Source: Sedimentisphaerales bacterium (GTDB lineage: Bacteria > Planctomycetota > Phycisphaerae > Sedimentisphaerales > SG8-4). From it: a stretch of 21,022 nucleotides of DNA. A model generated the notes under the pieces. That model saw only the letters and a program-made list of their open reading frames with translations. It was not told the origin of the DNA and ran no database searches. A program made the position numbers and the translations under genes. The stretch spans positions 1-21,022 of the forward strand of contig JAFGCA010000121.1 of NCBI GenBank assembly GCA_016932895.1. Reading direction: 5' to 3'. Positions 7,748-17,120 of this stretch are shown here, in pieces (positions within the stretch are counted from its first letter, which is position 1; each line of letters starts with the position of its first letter).

Positions 7748-9601
7748 TCAATACGGGTTTAGATCTTGATTTCTCCGGGCAGGGCGGGCGGACTCTGAGA
7801 AGGGAGAAGGGGCTGGCCGGTCGATGGGAACGTCAACCGATCTCGGGATCAGGCGATCCTCTTGTACTGATAATGCAAACAGCGAGGACTCCCAGATGGT
7901 CGGACCGTCCGTGGCCTCTGTGAGATTCAATCGTACGCGCTGCGCCGTGACCGGAGCAAAGGACACATCGAGGGTGGCACCCAGGTTCTCGCCGCGGTAA
8001 CAGGCTATCCATCGCCCGTCCTGCCGGTACTCAATGGCGTGTTTTCGACAGCGCTGGAGTTCCGGAAAGGCCTGATCTACAACGGCACGGCCGATGATGG
8101 TCGGCCGGCCGAGATCCACCTCCAGCCAGGCGGACTTGATTCCAGAATCGCTGGCCCATCGCGTCTCCAGGTTGCCGTCCACGGCCTTGTCCGCGCCGTA
8201 CTGCGCATTTCCCCGGTATACGTTGGAGGCCACGGCCTTGCGACCGGTCGTCAGCGACCGATTGGTCGCAGTAACGTCCAGGGGCGCAATATCGCAGGCC
8301 GGGCGGTCCAGTTCCAGAGCAACGATCGTGTCGATGGCCCGGCGGTCGCCGACCGGTACGGACACCTCGATGGCATCGTCGCTTTGCCTGACGGTGACCC
8401 GGCCGCCGGTGAGCGCGACACTGCGAACGACCTTGGCCGGGATGGGTGGCAGGGTCAGTACGTCCTGCGGCCAGCGCCGGATGTGCAGGTAAATGGTCCG
8501 ATCCTTGCGCGTAGAAACGCCGAAGCGTCCGGGCTTGAACGGCCCGCCGCGCGTGCCGTAGATGCTGTCGCCGTATTTGGACAGCCAGGCACCCATGTCC
8601 CGCAACAGGTCGGCCTGTTCCGGAGCGATCACACCGGTGGGCGTGGGACCGACGTTCAGCAACAGGTTCCCGTCGCCGCCGGCGCAACTGATCAGCATAT
8701 TCAGGCATGTCTCCAGTGGTTTGACCCCATCCTGCGGGCCACCCCAGGACCACTGGCTGCGCCGCGAGACCGTCATGCACGATTCCCAGGCTGTTTGATC
8801 GTCATAGGCGCCAACGACTTGCTCCGGCGTGGTGTAGTCGGCAAACGGCGAGAGGATCTGGCGGTTGTTGTTGCCGATGTCGAGATCGAGCCGATTGTTC
8901 AGGACGATGTGGGGTTGCAGTCTCTTGACGATCGCATAGGTGTTGGCCTGGTCGTACATCGCCTCGCGAGCGTCGTAGTCGAACCACAGCAGGTCGATGG
9001 GACCGTAGTTGGTCAACAGTTCGCGGATCTCGCCTTGCATGCGCTGCAGGAACGCCGCGTTTCGCTCCGTGCGAAAATCCGGGTCGCGCCAATCCATCGG
9101 CGAAAAATACCACCCGATGCGCATGTTGGCCTCGCGTGCGGCCCGCACCAGCTCTGCGCACACGTCACGCCGAAACGGTGTATGCATGATGTTGTAGTCA
9201 TCGACTTCGGAATCCCAGAGCAGAAAGCCATCGCAGTGCTTGGCCGTCAACACCATGTACTTCATCCCGGCTGCACGCGCCAGCGCGACCCAGACCCTGG
9301 CGTCGAATCCTGTCGGATTGAACTGCCGGTACAGGTTGTCGTAGACTCCAACGGGAATAGGGCCCTTGTTCGGACACTTCGGATTCGAATTGGCGCGAGA
9401 CCAACTGATCTCGCTTTCCTTGAGGCTCACCGGACCCCAGTGGATGAACATCCCGAAGCGTGCTTCGCGCCACCACGCCATGCGGGCCTCGCGCTGTGCC
9501 TTGGTTTCGCGGATCTGCATGCTCTGCGACGGATCTGCCGCGCGCGTCGAAGCCCCTACCAGGGCCAACGCCAGCACCAGCCAACAGGGGAACGTCTTCA
9601 T
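7748..9601 (-). CDS. GH29 alpha-L-fucosidase with C-terminal F5/8C domain
   Basis: The 617-residue secreted enzyme begins with a signal peptide (MKTFPCWLVLALALVGASTRA). The GH29 barrel shows RFGMFIHWGP (H54), TAKHCDGFLLWDS (H122), the nucleophile region GPIDLLWFDYD (D208) and AWESCMTV, whose E273 is the likely acid/base by comparison with the family. C123 replaces the second His of the common KHHDGF motif. Residues about 455-580 form a discoidin-like domain (NAQYGADKAVDGNLETRWAS, SAWLEVDLG) that probably binds carbohydrate. It releases terminal alpha-L-fucose from glycans. The ATG at 9601 is preferred over a GTG at 9616 because AAGGA lies 6 nt before it and it gives a clean signal peptide. 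The GH95 stop is 11 bp upstream, so the two fucosidases are almost certainly co-transcribed. Confidence 0.95.
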   Translation of the reverse strand: MKTFPCWLVLALALVGASTRAADPSQSMQIRETKAQREARMAWWREARFGMFIHWGPVSLKESEISWSRANSNPKCPNKGPIPVGVYDNLYRQFNPTGFDARVWVALARAAGMKYMVLTAKHCDGFLLWDSEVDDYNIMHTPFRRDVCAELVRAAREANMRIGWYFSPMDWRDPDFRTERNAAFLQRMQGEIRELLTNYGPIDLLWFDYDAREAMYDQANTYAIVKRLQPHIVLNNRLDLDIGNNNRQILSPFADYTTPEQVVGAYDDQTAWESCMTVSRRSQWSWGGPQDGVKPLETCLNMLISCAGGDGNLLLNVGPTPTGVIAPEQADLLRDMGAWLSKYGDSIYGTRGGPFKPGRFGVSTRKDRTIYLHIRRWPQDVLTLPPIPAKVVRSVALTGGRVTVRQSDDAIEVSVPVGDRRAIDTIVALELDRPACDIAPLDVTATNRSLTTGRKAVASNVYRGNAQYGADKAVDGNLETRWASDSGIKSAWLEVDLGRPTIIGRAVVDQAFPELQRCRKHAIEYRQDGRWIACYRGENLGATLDVSFAPVTAQRVRLNLTEATDGPTIWESSLFALSVQEDRLIPRSVDVPIDRPAPSPFSESARPARRNQDLNPY

Positions 9602-9612
9602 ACAAGGTCCTT

Positions 9613-12363
9613 TCACAATGCTTCTGCCATAACCGTCTTCATTTCACCGTTGACGCAGATTTTGACCTCGCACGGTGTCGGGCACGCAATACGGTAGTTC
9701 GTGACTTTCCCGTTTGTCCACTCAATGTCCACCGTATGTCCGCCCCGGGCGCGCAGGCCCGTGACGTTGCCCTGCGCCCAGGCGGCGGGCAAGGCCGGCA
9801 GCAGCGTGATCGTTTCGTCGTGGCTTTGTACGAGCATTTCGGCCACCGCGGCACAGCCTCCGAAGTTGCCGTCGATCTGGAAGGGCGGGTGGAGACACAT
9901 CAGGTTGCCGGCGCCGCGTCCGATCAGCATCGAGAGCAGCTTGGCGGCACGATCACCGTCGCGAAGGCGCGCCCAGAAATTGGCCTTCCAAGCCATCGAC
10001 CAGCCGGTCGAGGCATCGCCGCGCCGCTCCAGCGACAACCGCGCGCCGCGGTACAACTCGGGTGTATTGGGGTTGATCTCGTCGCCGGGATACAAACCCC
10101 ACAGATGCGAACAGTGCCGGTGATGGATTTCCGCTTCCTCGAAGTCCTCCTGCCACTCCATGATGCGTCCTTCGGTGTTGACCCGGGTCGGCGCCAGCCG
10201 GGCGCGCGTGACGTCGAGTTTCTCGGCGAAACCCGTGTCCGTGCCGAGAATCCGCGCCGCTTGGGCGGTGCAGGTCAGCAATCCCCGGATGATCTGCATA
10301 TCGTAGGTCGCGCCGATGCACAAGGCGGTACGCTGCTTCTTCCCGGCCTTGTCCGTATAGACGTAGGCGTTTTCCGGTGAGTTTGACGGCGAGGTCGCCA
10401 GCCAATGGTGTTTCGGATCCTCGACCAGCACCGCCATGCAGAACTGGGCTGCACCCCGCAGGACCGGGTAGTTGGCCCGTAGGAATTCTTTGTCCAGTGT
10501 GAACTGGTAGTGCGTCCAGAGGTGCTGCGCCAGCCAGGCGCCGCAGGTTGGCCCGATACAGGCCGGCAAGTAACTCGGCGCGGTCTCGAACCAGGGGTTC
10601 TGTGTATGGTTGGCCATCCAGCCGGGCGCGTTGTAGTACGCTTTGGCCGTTTTCGTACCTTCTCTGGCCACACCCTGCAGGAATCGGAGCAACGGTCTAT
10701 GGCAGTCGGAGAGATTCGTGACCTCCGCAGGCCAGTAATTCATCTGAAGGTTGATGTTGCTGTGGAAATCGCCGCGCCATGGCGTGGAATACTCCTCGGC
10801 CCAGATGCCCTGGAGGTTTGTTGGCAACTGTGAATCCGGGCGTGAGCCCGCCACCGTGAGATACCGGCCAAACTGAAAATACAGCGCCGCCAGCGACGGA
10901 TCGGGCGTCTGTTCGTTGCGCCGCACGCGCTGTGGTGTCGGCAGGGCCGCATCCGGTCCGGCCGGCAAGGTCAACCGGCAGCGCTCCATATACTGCTGGT
11001 GATCGGCCACGGCGTCTCTGATCAGCGCATCGAACGGTTTGTCCAGAGCAGCGGCGAGACGCTGCCGGGTGATGGCCGCGTAGTCCTCCTCAAACAGATC
11101 CGTGCCGGCCGATACGACCAGGACCGCTTCATCGGCGTCCTCGATCCGCAGCCCTCTGTCCGTGGTCGACACCTTGCCGCCCTTTACGCGCGCGCCCAGC
11201 AACGCCTGATACCGTATCCCCTCGCCACCGCCGCCGGGTTTATTGAACGGCAACTGGCCTTCGAGCAGTTGCATTGCTCTTTCGATACGCGTGGCGGCGC
11301 TTTTCTGCCGCGACAGCGCTGCGCCGAAGGTGAGCGCGCCCGGCCGGCTCGCCTTGACGCGCAAAGCGATCACCTTGTTCGGTTTCGATGCCACCAACTC
11401 GCGCGTGATGGTCACATCGTCCTGGGTATAGCGCGTCGTGGCCACCCCCGTCATTAAGTTCACTTCACGCCGGTAGTCGGCCGGAACCGGGCCCGTCTCA
11501 TCTGTTTGCACGCCGGCCAGGACGATCTCGGCTACCTGAAAATACGCGTTGCGCGGGGTAAAGGTGAACCGGTAGAACCGGTAGCCTCCGGGTTGTGCGA
11601 TCTCGAAACGCTTGGTTTCAAAGCGCTCTTCAAAAGGCTTGTCAAACGAGCGCCGATCCAGTTCCCTCCATGCCTCACCGTCCGTTGACCCTTCCAGCAC
11701 CCACACCTGCGGGTCACGTATCGGCACGTCGTCGGCGCTGGTGAGTGTATACGATTCGACCGTCTTTTCCTCCGGCAATTCCACCTGCCACTTCACGGTA
11801 GGCCTGGCGTTTTGTACACACCATTTCGTTCTGATATTGCCGTCCACACACCCGGCAATTGTCTTGCCGTCGCCCTCGGCGTGCCCGCTCGGCGAGGTGA
11901 TCCGGATGCCTGATTCGGCACCGAATGTGAGCGTCAGGTCGCTCAGGATCTGGTAACAGCCGAACTGATTCTCGTCCCCCCATCCCCTGACACCGTCGGC
12001 ATACCGGAAACTCCGGTTGAGAACGGCGCCGGCCCCGGCGATCTCACCGGCAAAGAGTCTGGCGCGCACCTCCGGCAGGCATTGATAGGCATCGTATTTG
12101 TTGGCCTCGTACGAGCCGCCGGACCACATCGAGGATTCGTTGAGCACAATCCGGTCCCGGGCCACGCCCCCGTAATCCATGGCCCCCAGCCGACCGTTGC
12201 CGACGATAGAGGACTCGTGGAACGATCGACCGGGCTTATCGAACCACACCGTCATCGGTTCGGCCGTCACGACCGGCCCGCCGGGAAGCGCATATGCAAG
12301 CATACCGGCCAGAATCAGGCACTTCATCAGAGGCCGTAAAAACTTATGATTGGGACTGTTCAT
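9613..12363 (-). CDS. GH95 alpha-L-fucosidase with inserted discoidin domain
   Basis: The 916-residue secreted protein has a signal peptide in residues 1-34. The N-terminal beta domain shows [15 protein letters not shown] and NESSMWSGG. At about 149-290 the domain is interrupted by an F5/8C-like module ([28 protein letters not shown] ending [10 protein letters not shown]; quoted here in two parts as DGNIRTKW and [10 protein letters not shown]). It then resumes at [17 protein letters not shown]. The (alpha/alpha)6 catalytic core has [23 protein letters not shown] (N536, N538), [10 protein letters not shown] (E664, acid) and FQIDGNFGG (D831), matching the GH95 catalytic set. The family cleaves alpha-1,2-linked fucose with inversion and also includes alpha-L-galactosidases, so the exact sugar is open. 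AAGGTG 7 nt before the ATG at 12363 supports the start. It is directly upstream of GH29. Confidence 0.95.
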   Translation of the reverse strand: MNSPNHKFLRPLMKCLILAGMLAYALPGGPVVTAEPMTVWFDKPGRSFHESSIVGNGRLGAMDYGGVARDRIVLNESSMWSGGSYEANKYDAYQCLPEVRARLFAGEIAGAGAVLNRSFRYADGVRGWGDENQFGCYQILSDLTLTFGAESGIRITSPSGHAEGDGKTIAGCVDGNIRTKWCVQNARPTVKWQVELPEEKTVESYTLTSADDVPIRDPQVWVLEGSTDGEAWRELDRRSFDKPFEERFETKRFEIAQPGGYRFYRFTFTPRNAYFQVAEIVLAGVQTDETGPVPADYRREVNLMTGVATTRYTQDDVTITRELVASKPNKVIALRVKASRPGALTFGAALSRQKSAATRIERAMQLLEGQLPFNKPGGGGEGIRYQALLGARVKGGKVSTTDRGLRIEDADEAVLVVSAGTDLFEEDYAAITRQRLAAALDKPFDALIRDAVADHQQYMERCRLTLPAGPDAALPTPQRVRRNEQTPDPSLAALYFQFGRYLTVAGSRPDSQLPTNLQGIWAEEYSTPWRGDFHSNINLQMNYWPAEVTNLSDCHRPLLRFLQGVAREGTKTAKAYYNAPGWMANHTQNPWFETAPSYLPACIGPTCGAWLAQHLWTHYQFTLDKEFLRANYPVLRGAAQFCMAVLVEDPKHHWLATSPSNSPENAYVYTDKAGKKQRTALCIGATYDMQIIRGLLTCTAQAARILGTDTGFAEKLDVTRARLAPTRVNTEGRIMEWQEDFEEAEIHHRHCSHLWGLYPGDEINPNTPELYRGARLSLERRGDASTGWSMAWKANFWARLRDGDRAAKLLSMLIGRGAGNLMCLHPPFQIDGNFGGCAAVAEMLVQSHDETITLLPALPAAWAQGNVTGLRARGGHTVDIEWTNGKVTNYRIACPTPCEVKICVNGEMKTVMAEAL

Positions 12364-12558
12364 TTCGGATCACCTTTCAAGTTTTACCCATATTGAATCC
12401 GTCGGGCAGGCGGAAAACGGAGCCAATTGTACCTGCTAAGCGGCCATAGGACCAGTTGCGCCTGTCAGGTGGCCACAGGACTGCCTCCAGGCGATTGCAC
12501 TTACAGGAAGCGGGTCGGTTCTTAAAGGCGTTGCGATTATGATCGTACCTGCTTGTTG

Positions 12559-12702
12559 CTATGAATTGCTGCCTGGAAGAGAGATTCGCACGTCGGCGAT
12601 CAGGCCGGTGAAGAGTACACAAGGCGAAAAGTCGCTTCCTGCGCTTATGATCAATCCGCTCTCCCAAAGGCCTGCCTTGCCTAACGGCCTGTGGTGTTGA
12701 AA
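12559..12702 (-). pseudogene. C-terminal remnant of a LamG-domain protein
   Basis: On the minus strand an open frame without a start codon ends at a TAG at 12561-12559. It ends with VLFTGLIADVRISLPGSNS. The same pattern closes the LamG domain of the neighbouring esterase, TFFSGLIDEIRIYTRVVMP, and the preceding ESGLIISAGSDFSP lines up with its RGGLNIGCDTNMTP. Only about 47 residues remain; upstream the frame meets a stop at once. It is probably all that is left of a secreted protein of the locus, removed by deletion. The match is by eye and short, so confidence is moderate. Confidence 0.55.
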
Positions 12703-12728
12703 TCAAATCTCCGATTGTGATATTATGA

Positions 12729-12875
12729 AAACCATGGCGTGCGGGAGGACTGGGAATCTGTGACGCCGGTGGCGCGCTGGCTTCGCATTTCAACCCAGAT
12801 GACGAGACGCTGGATATCTATCAGGTCGACCGAAGATATTGGGACCTGTTCGAGCTGCAAGCCGGCGGCAAATGA
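12729..12875 (+). pseudogene. Possible coding fragment of unknown origin
   Basis: Between two in-frame stops the plus strand reads 48 codons without an initiator, ending LDIYQVDRRYWDLFELQAGGK. The residue composition (acidic and aromatic, with a helix-like end) looks more protein-like than the antisense frames here. I do not recognise the family. It could be the C-terminus of a lost gene, or chance. Confidence 0.22.
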
Positions 12876-13183
12876 GAAAAATGCTGCTTGAGTGATATTG
12901 AACCTGAGCCAAGAAGCGATTCTCAATTGCCCTGCCCCACTGATTTGCCGCAGACCTACGCCACGGCAGAAATCGCAGCCTGCATATATCTGCAACAGAT
13001 ACTCTTTTCGTCGGCTCCCTCCGTACGACGGGCCTACAACGTTCAAGCTGCGAGCTCTCGCAGGTTGGTCAAGTGACCGGCATCCATTGCGGCTGTACCG
13101 CCCAGTTGTAGATGACAAGACGGCGAGGGGGTGCTTCAAGGAGGCGCCGCCTGGTTTATGTGATGTTTGTGTTCTCTCCGGAC

Positions 13184-15442
13184 TCAATTGGCTCCCATGA
13201 CGATGACATCATGCCTGCGCGATTTAGGAGTAACATTCAAGCTGACGAGTTGGCCGTTCTTGAGCCGACCTTCAATTGTCGTTCGGCGCGGGGCGTGGAG
13301 CTTGAAATCCACGTCCCACTGGCGGGGCCAGGCCGGAAGGATTCCGATCTTGCCGTCGTCGGCCTGGAGCAGCATGGTCTGCAACGCCATCATCAGATTG
13401 CTACCATGGTCCTGGTCGGGAATCCAGTCGAAGTTCGGGCCCCAGAAGGCGGGGAAGCGACTGGCCGCGTGTTTATTCTCCGCCCGGGCCACAACGTAAT
13501 CAGCCGCGGTCTCGGTCAGGCCGAGGAAGGCGGCCTGGATATCGTCCTGTCGCCAGCCGTTGTTGCCTTTGACGGGCCGGCGTTTGAACGTGCGGCGGCC
13601 CGTCTCCAGGTCGGGCTTGCCGACGCCATAGAGCCGGAAGGGAAAGATCGCGTACAGCTCGGGGTTCTCCGAGTTGCCACGCCCGCCATAGACCTTGCCT
13701 GCGCCGAGGATGTACTTCTGCCCTTCCTTCTCCTCCATCGGCAAGGGTGGGACCTTGCGGACCAGGCGAGTCCAGAACTCCCGGCGGGCCGGACCGGTCC
13801 GGCTGCTCGGCAGGGACAACAAACCCTTCAGCACCCAGCGCAGCCCCCCGACATCGGGCGTTGGATTCTCGGCGTCCTGCAGCGTCTCCAGCGCCTGGCC
13901 CGGATACATTTTCATGTGTCCGGCGACGTCGGTCTGATAATGCTGATCCCAGAACGTCAGCAGCGAATCGGACAGGGGCAAAAGCGTCTCGCGCAGGAAT
14001 TGCTCATCGCCTGTGTAGGCGTAGTAATCGAGCATCATAGCCATCAACTCCGGCGAGGCGGTGTACTCGCGGCGGATGTAGCGATTGGTCAGCTCGCTGA
14101 CGTGCAGCTCCGCGGGCCGCTTCCAGCCGTAGTTGGTATTGGTGTACATGCCCCAGAAGTAAACCGTCTCACCGATGAACGCCCCCTCGTGCTCGAACCA
14201 GACTTGCGTGCGGTACTCTGCCAAAGGCAGCATGGCTTGATACATATCGAACAGGGGAACCATCATGTCGAAGTCGCCGCAGGCGAGCATGGGCCAGTAA
14301 GGCAGCCGGGTGTTTTGCCACCAGTAAGGCCCGCCCCAGGCGCGGTAATCGGCGTCAAAGCCGTCCCCTTCGACGGTGAAGATCGTACCGTTGAATTTGA
14401 TCGGGTACGCGCCGCGCCCGGCGCAGGCGCTGATCCATCGCTGCAACGTGTACGCCCGTGTGACTGTCTCGAGATCGGGCGCGCCGGAAACGCGAATCCA
14501 GCTACGGTTCCAGAACGCGCTCCACCACGCGCGATGATTCTTGCGGGCGGTCTCCAGGCTCTGAGCCTGACAACGAGCAACGCTTTGGTCCAATTGTTCG
14601 AGCCACTGCTCGGCCGATTCCGTCCGTGCGCAATAGGGGTAGATCGACAGGTCGAAACGCTTGCTCGGCGCTGACGATCTCAGTGTGGTCGCGCCTTCGT
14701 TCGCCAGGCCGGGACCCTCGATGCGGCCCCCAAAGGTGCGTTCCAGGAGCGGATCGGTCGACTTGCCGATACACCCTTCCAGCCCCTGGTGCCTGAGATT
14801 GTTCTCCCAGATCGATTCTTCATTGCGGTGGTACCAGGCAATGCGGTCGTTGTGGCCATCGAGCACCTTATCGGAATGGACATAGACGCTGAACGGCGCG
14901 CCTTGCAGGCCGTAGGCGCTGTTGAGTTCTTTGCTGGTCAACTCGCGCCGCGTGGTGCGCCAGAGGTCAAGCGTCGCTTGCATCTCCAGAGGCGTATCGC
15001 TATCGACCTCGACGTGAATCGCCGGATTGTGCGCGTCGACCCAAATCGTCACAGTGACCGCCTGGTCGCCAGCGTCCGCCTTGATAGCGATCTCGCCCTG
15101 TCGCAGGCGCAGGGCCTGCTGGAAAGGCGCCCCCTCGACAAACGGATTCGGCGTCAGTCGCACGCGCACACGACCGAGCTTGAGCAGTCGGCAATTCTCG
15201 CTCCAGGCGTCGGTCTTACTGAGCAGCAGCCAGAGGTTGCCACTGGTATCGACCCAGACGTTCATGCCGATGTCCCCGTTGCCGATGGGCATCGAGCCGT
15301 TGTGGTCTTCGCTGGGCGTTTCCCACACGACGTTGCACGCGTCCAACGGATCATGTGGCCCAATTTCCGCCCGGCCCGCCGGACAGAGAGACGACGACAG
15401 ACTGACAGAAAGGGTGAGCATTAGATGCGACAGTTTTCTCAT
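13184..15442 (-). CDS. DUF5703 glycoside-hydrolase-like secreted protein
   Basis: The 752-residue protein has a signal peptide (about 1-25, ending PAGRA). The N-terminal domain contains VVWETPSEDHNGSMPIGNGD (39-58) and NLWLLLSKTDAWSEN, the hallmark of DUF5703 proteins; the 'PIGNGDIG' motif parallels the 'VGNGRLGA' motif of GH95. The second half looks like an (alpha/alpha)6 barrel: YTLQRWISACAGRG, GGPYWWQNTRLPYWPM, HEGAFIGETVYFWG, then GNNGWRQDDIQAAFLG and WIPDQDHGSNLMMALQTML near the C-terminus, followed by a beta-rich tail. Acidic residues in HEGAFIGET and PDQDHGS are candidates for catalysis, but no mechanism is established as far as I know. Its position beside two fucosidases suggests action on the same glycan. 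The ATG at 15442 is preceded by a weak GGGAAG. It could be a lyase or a hydrolase. Confidence 0.85.
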   Translation of the reverse strand: MRKLSHLMLTLSVSLSSSLCPAGRAEIGPHDPLDACNVVWETPSEDHNGSMPIGNGDIGMNVWVDTSGNLWLLLSKTDAWSENCRLLKLGRVRVRLTPNPFVEGAPFQQALRLRQGEIAIKADAGDQAVTVTIWVDAHNPAIHVEVDSDTPLEMQATLDLWRTTRRELTSKELNSAYGLQGAPFSVYVHSDKVLDGHNDRIAWYHRNEESIWENNLRHQGLEGCIGKSTDPLLERTFGGRIEGPGLANEGATTLRSSAPSKRFDLSIYPYCARTESAEQWLEQLDQSVARCQAQSLETARKNHRAWWSAFWNRSWIRVSGAPDLETVTRAYTLQRWISACAGRGAYPIKFNGTIFTVEGDGFDADYRAWGGPYWWQNTRLPYWPMLACGDFDMMVPLFDMYQAMLPLAEYRTQVWFEHEGAFIGETVYFWGMYTNTNYGWKRPAELHVSELTNRYIRREYTASPELMAMMLDYYAYTGDEQFLRETLLPLSDSLLTFWDQHYQTDVAGHMKMYPGQALETLQDAENPTPDVGGLRWVLKGLLSLPSSRTGPARREFWTRLVRKVPPLPMEEKEGQKYILGAGKVYGGRGNSENPELYAIFPFRLYGVGKPDLETGRRTFKRRPVKGNNGWRQDDIQAAFLGLTETAADYVVARAENKHAASRFPAFWGPNFDWIPDQDHGSNLMMALQTMLLQADDGKIGILPAWPRQWDVDFKLHAPRRTTIEGRLKNGQLVSLNVTPKSRRHDVIVMGAN

Positions 15443-15710
15443 GGGCGTCTTCCCTTCGTCGTAATTCCTCTCTTAACATGCCCGATCAACGGCATGGGTG
15501 TCATCCCACAGTCGAGTGGGGCCACAGGTCCACAACAGACAAGACTTGCTGTGGAAACCCGGATAGAGGGTGGAACCAATCAGATCACACTTTCCTCTTG
15601 ACCGGCCTGGCATCATGGGGGGGCAATGGCCTTCGCCGAGCGGGCGCAAAAGGATCGGAAGACCCCAGAACTGCCAGTTTATTGTCTGTTGATATCGCAA
15701 GCATGTGGCT

Positions 15711-17120
15711 CTACGGCATAACGACACGAGTGTAGATCCGGATCTCGTCAATTAGGCCGGAGAAGAAGGTGCCTGGGGTCATGTTCGTATCGCAGCCGAT
15801 GTTGAGGCCGCCGCGCGACTCCGCAAAACCCACCCGCGAGCTTTCGGCGACTGCCACATCGTCTGCGTAGATAGTCCGGTTGGTTCCATCCCAAACCAGG
15901 CCAACGCGGTGCCAATCGCCATCGGTGATCACGGTGTCGGACCGCAGCGGGCCGCCCGCGCGGCCGGCGCTGCCAAACTCCGTCATCAGAAATCCCTCCT
16001 GCGGATCGTTCATAAGCAGGTTTGGACCGCCGGCCTGTGAGATGATCACCTGTCCCGGCGCACCGTCTTTGACCCATACCCAGACGCTGAGGTAGCCGTG
16101 ACGCGGACCCAATTCGAGGTCCGCAAGCAGGGCGTCGTTGAGCCCATCAAGCAGGATCGCTCCGGCGATCCGTCCCCCCTCGGGCCGCCAGAGCGGATCG
16201 CCCGTGAACGTGGCATCGTACTGGCCCATTCGGTCGTGCGCGATCGTTCCGGCCGTCTCGTCGAGCTGCCAGTGCGCCAGCAGCTTGGGGTCGTAGAGTT
16301 CCCGCTCCCAATACCGCATCAGGGCCGCCAAGTCGTTGACGTCCACAACGCCGTCGCCGAAGGGCACGGGCGCCAGGTCCAGCAACGGTTCCTCCTGGCC
16401 CCAGTGTTCGATGAAGACAACCAGATCCTCGATATCGACTCTCCAGTCGCCGTTGAAATCGGGTGGGAAGCGGACGCCGAGCAGATGCGACCCGATCACC
16501 TCGGCCATCACGCCGGCCCCTTCAGCGTTCGGATGAATGTTGTCGGGAAAAAAATGTCCCTCTCCCAGCAGAGCCGTGTAGAGATCGATCACCGGAACCT
16601 CGTTCTCCAGCGCCACCTGTTCGACGAGCGGCAGGATTTCATCGCGAATGATCTCCGGGCTAATCCCCCAGGTAATCTGAAACGCCGGGACCGGCCTGCA
16701 GATCCACACCTGCGGTTGGCTCGGCAGGCTCCGAAAGACGTCAATCATCGCGCTGTAATCTGCCACAAAGTCTTCTTTGTATTGCCAGTTTTGCGGTTTC
16801 GAGTCGTTCGTGCCGAGCTTGATAATGACGATATCCGGCTCGTAGGCGGTGGCGCTGTTATATGCACTCTGTTGGATGTAGGGCTTATCGCCCCGGTGCA
16901 GCAGCGTGGCGCCGCTGACCCCGAAATTGCTGACCTCCCAGTCCCGGTCATACTGCAACAAGAGCCGCTGCAACTGGGCTGGATAACTGTCGTGCATCCG
17001 GTCCGAAATGCCCGAGCCATACGTGATGCTGTCACCGACGCAGGCGACACGTGCGGCGGCGGCCGCTCCGGTCAAAGCGCATACGATCAATGTCACAAAC
17101 AACCAGGTTCTGGTCTGCAT
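15711..17120 (-). CDS. Secreted SGNH/GDSL esterase with dockerin-like repeats and LamG domain
   Basis: The ATG at 17120 is chosen for its AGGAG 7 nt upstream and its clean signal peptide (MQTRTWLFVTLIVCALTGAA); an open frame runs 93 nt further upstream but has no signal-like start. The product is 469 residues. The esterase domain (about 24-215) has all four SGNH blocks: CVGDSITYG (S31), NFGVSGAT (G70), KLGTND (N105) and PDNIHPN (D193/H196). A paired dockerin-like calcium repeat follows at about 221-272 (DFNGDWRVDIEDL and FGDGVVDVNDL), then a LamG/concanavalin-like domain (about 280-465) ending FFSGLIDEIRIYTR. It probably removes acetyl esters from polysaccharide outside the cytoplasm, ahead of the fucosidases. 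No PEP-CTERM sorting tail is present. It is the most upstream gene of the glycan locus, 268 bp before DUF5703. Confidence 0.92.
   Translation of the reverse strand: MQTRTWLFVTLIVCALTGAAAAARVACVGDSITYGSGISDRMHDSYPAQLQRLLLQYDRDWEVSNFGVSGATLLHRGDKPYIQQSAYNSATAYEPDIVIIKLGTNDSKPQNWQYKEDFVADYSAMIDVFRSLPSQPQVWICRPVPAFQITWGISPEIIRDEILPLVEQVALENEVPVIDLYTALLGEGHFFPDNIHPNAEGAGVMAEVIGSHLLGVRFPPDFNGDWRVDIEDLVVFIEHWGQEEPLLDLAPVPFGDGVVDVNDLAALMRYWERELYDPKLLAHWQLDETAGTIAHDRMGQYDATFTGDPLWRPEGGRIAGAILLDGLNDALLADLELGPRHGYLSVWVWVKDGAPGQVIISQAGGPNLLMNDPQEGFLMTEFGSAGRAGGPLRSDTVITDGDWHRVGLVWDGTNRTIYADDVAVAESSRVGFAESRGGLNIGCDTNMTPGTFFSGLIDEIRIYTRVVMP

Larger units (their letters stand above)
12364..13183. other. Gene-poor 820-bp gap with coding relics
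   Basis: This gap separates the DUF5703 gene from the GH95 gene. It contains the C-terminal scrap of a LamG protein on the minus strand (12559-12702) and a coding-like fragment on the plus strand (12729-12875), both listed separately. The GH95 ribosome binding site lies at 12371-12376. A TACAAT-like -10 element is readable on the minus strand near 12425-12430, but has no matching -35. The part from 12880 to 13183 shows nothing I can identify. The mix of relics suggests past deletion or rearrangement here. Confidence 0.55.

Noticed and set aside
8039..9697. Long plus-strand open frame (552 codons) opposite the GH29 gene
   Set aside because: The minus strand encodes an unmistakable GH29 enzyme with catalytic residues; the plus frame has no recognisable motif.
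12723..13187. Minus-strand frame of about 154 codons in the gap upstream of GH95
   Set aside because: No recognisable domain; it overlaps the end of DUF5703 and runs through low-information sequence, so I do not call it a gene.
13112..14674. Long plus-strand open frame (520 codons) opposite the DUF5703 gene
   Set aside because: Antisense shadow of a well-supported secreted protein; no domain or signal peptide.
15443..15710. Search for a gene or terminator between the esterase and DUF5703
   Set aside because: A 92-codon minus frame here has no family features, and no GC stem followed by a U-run was found.
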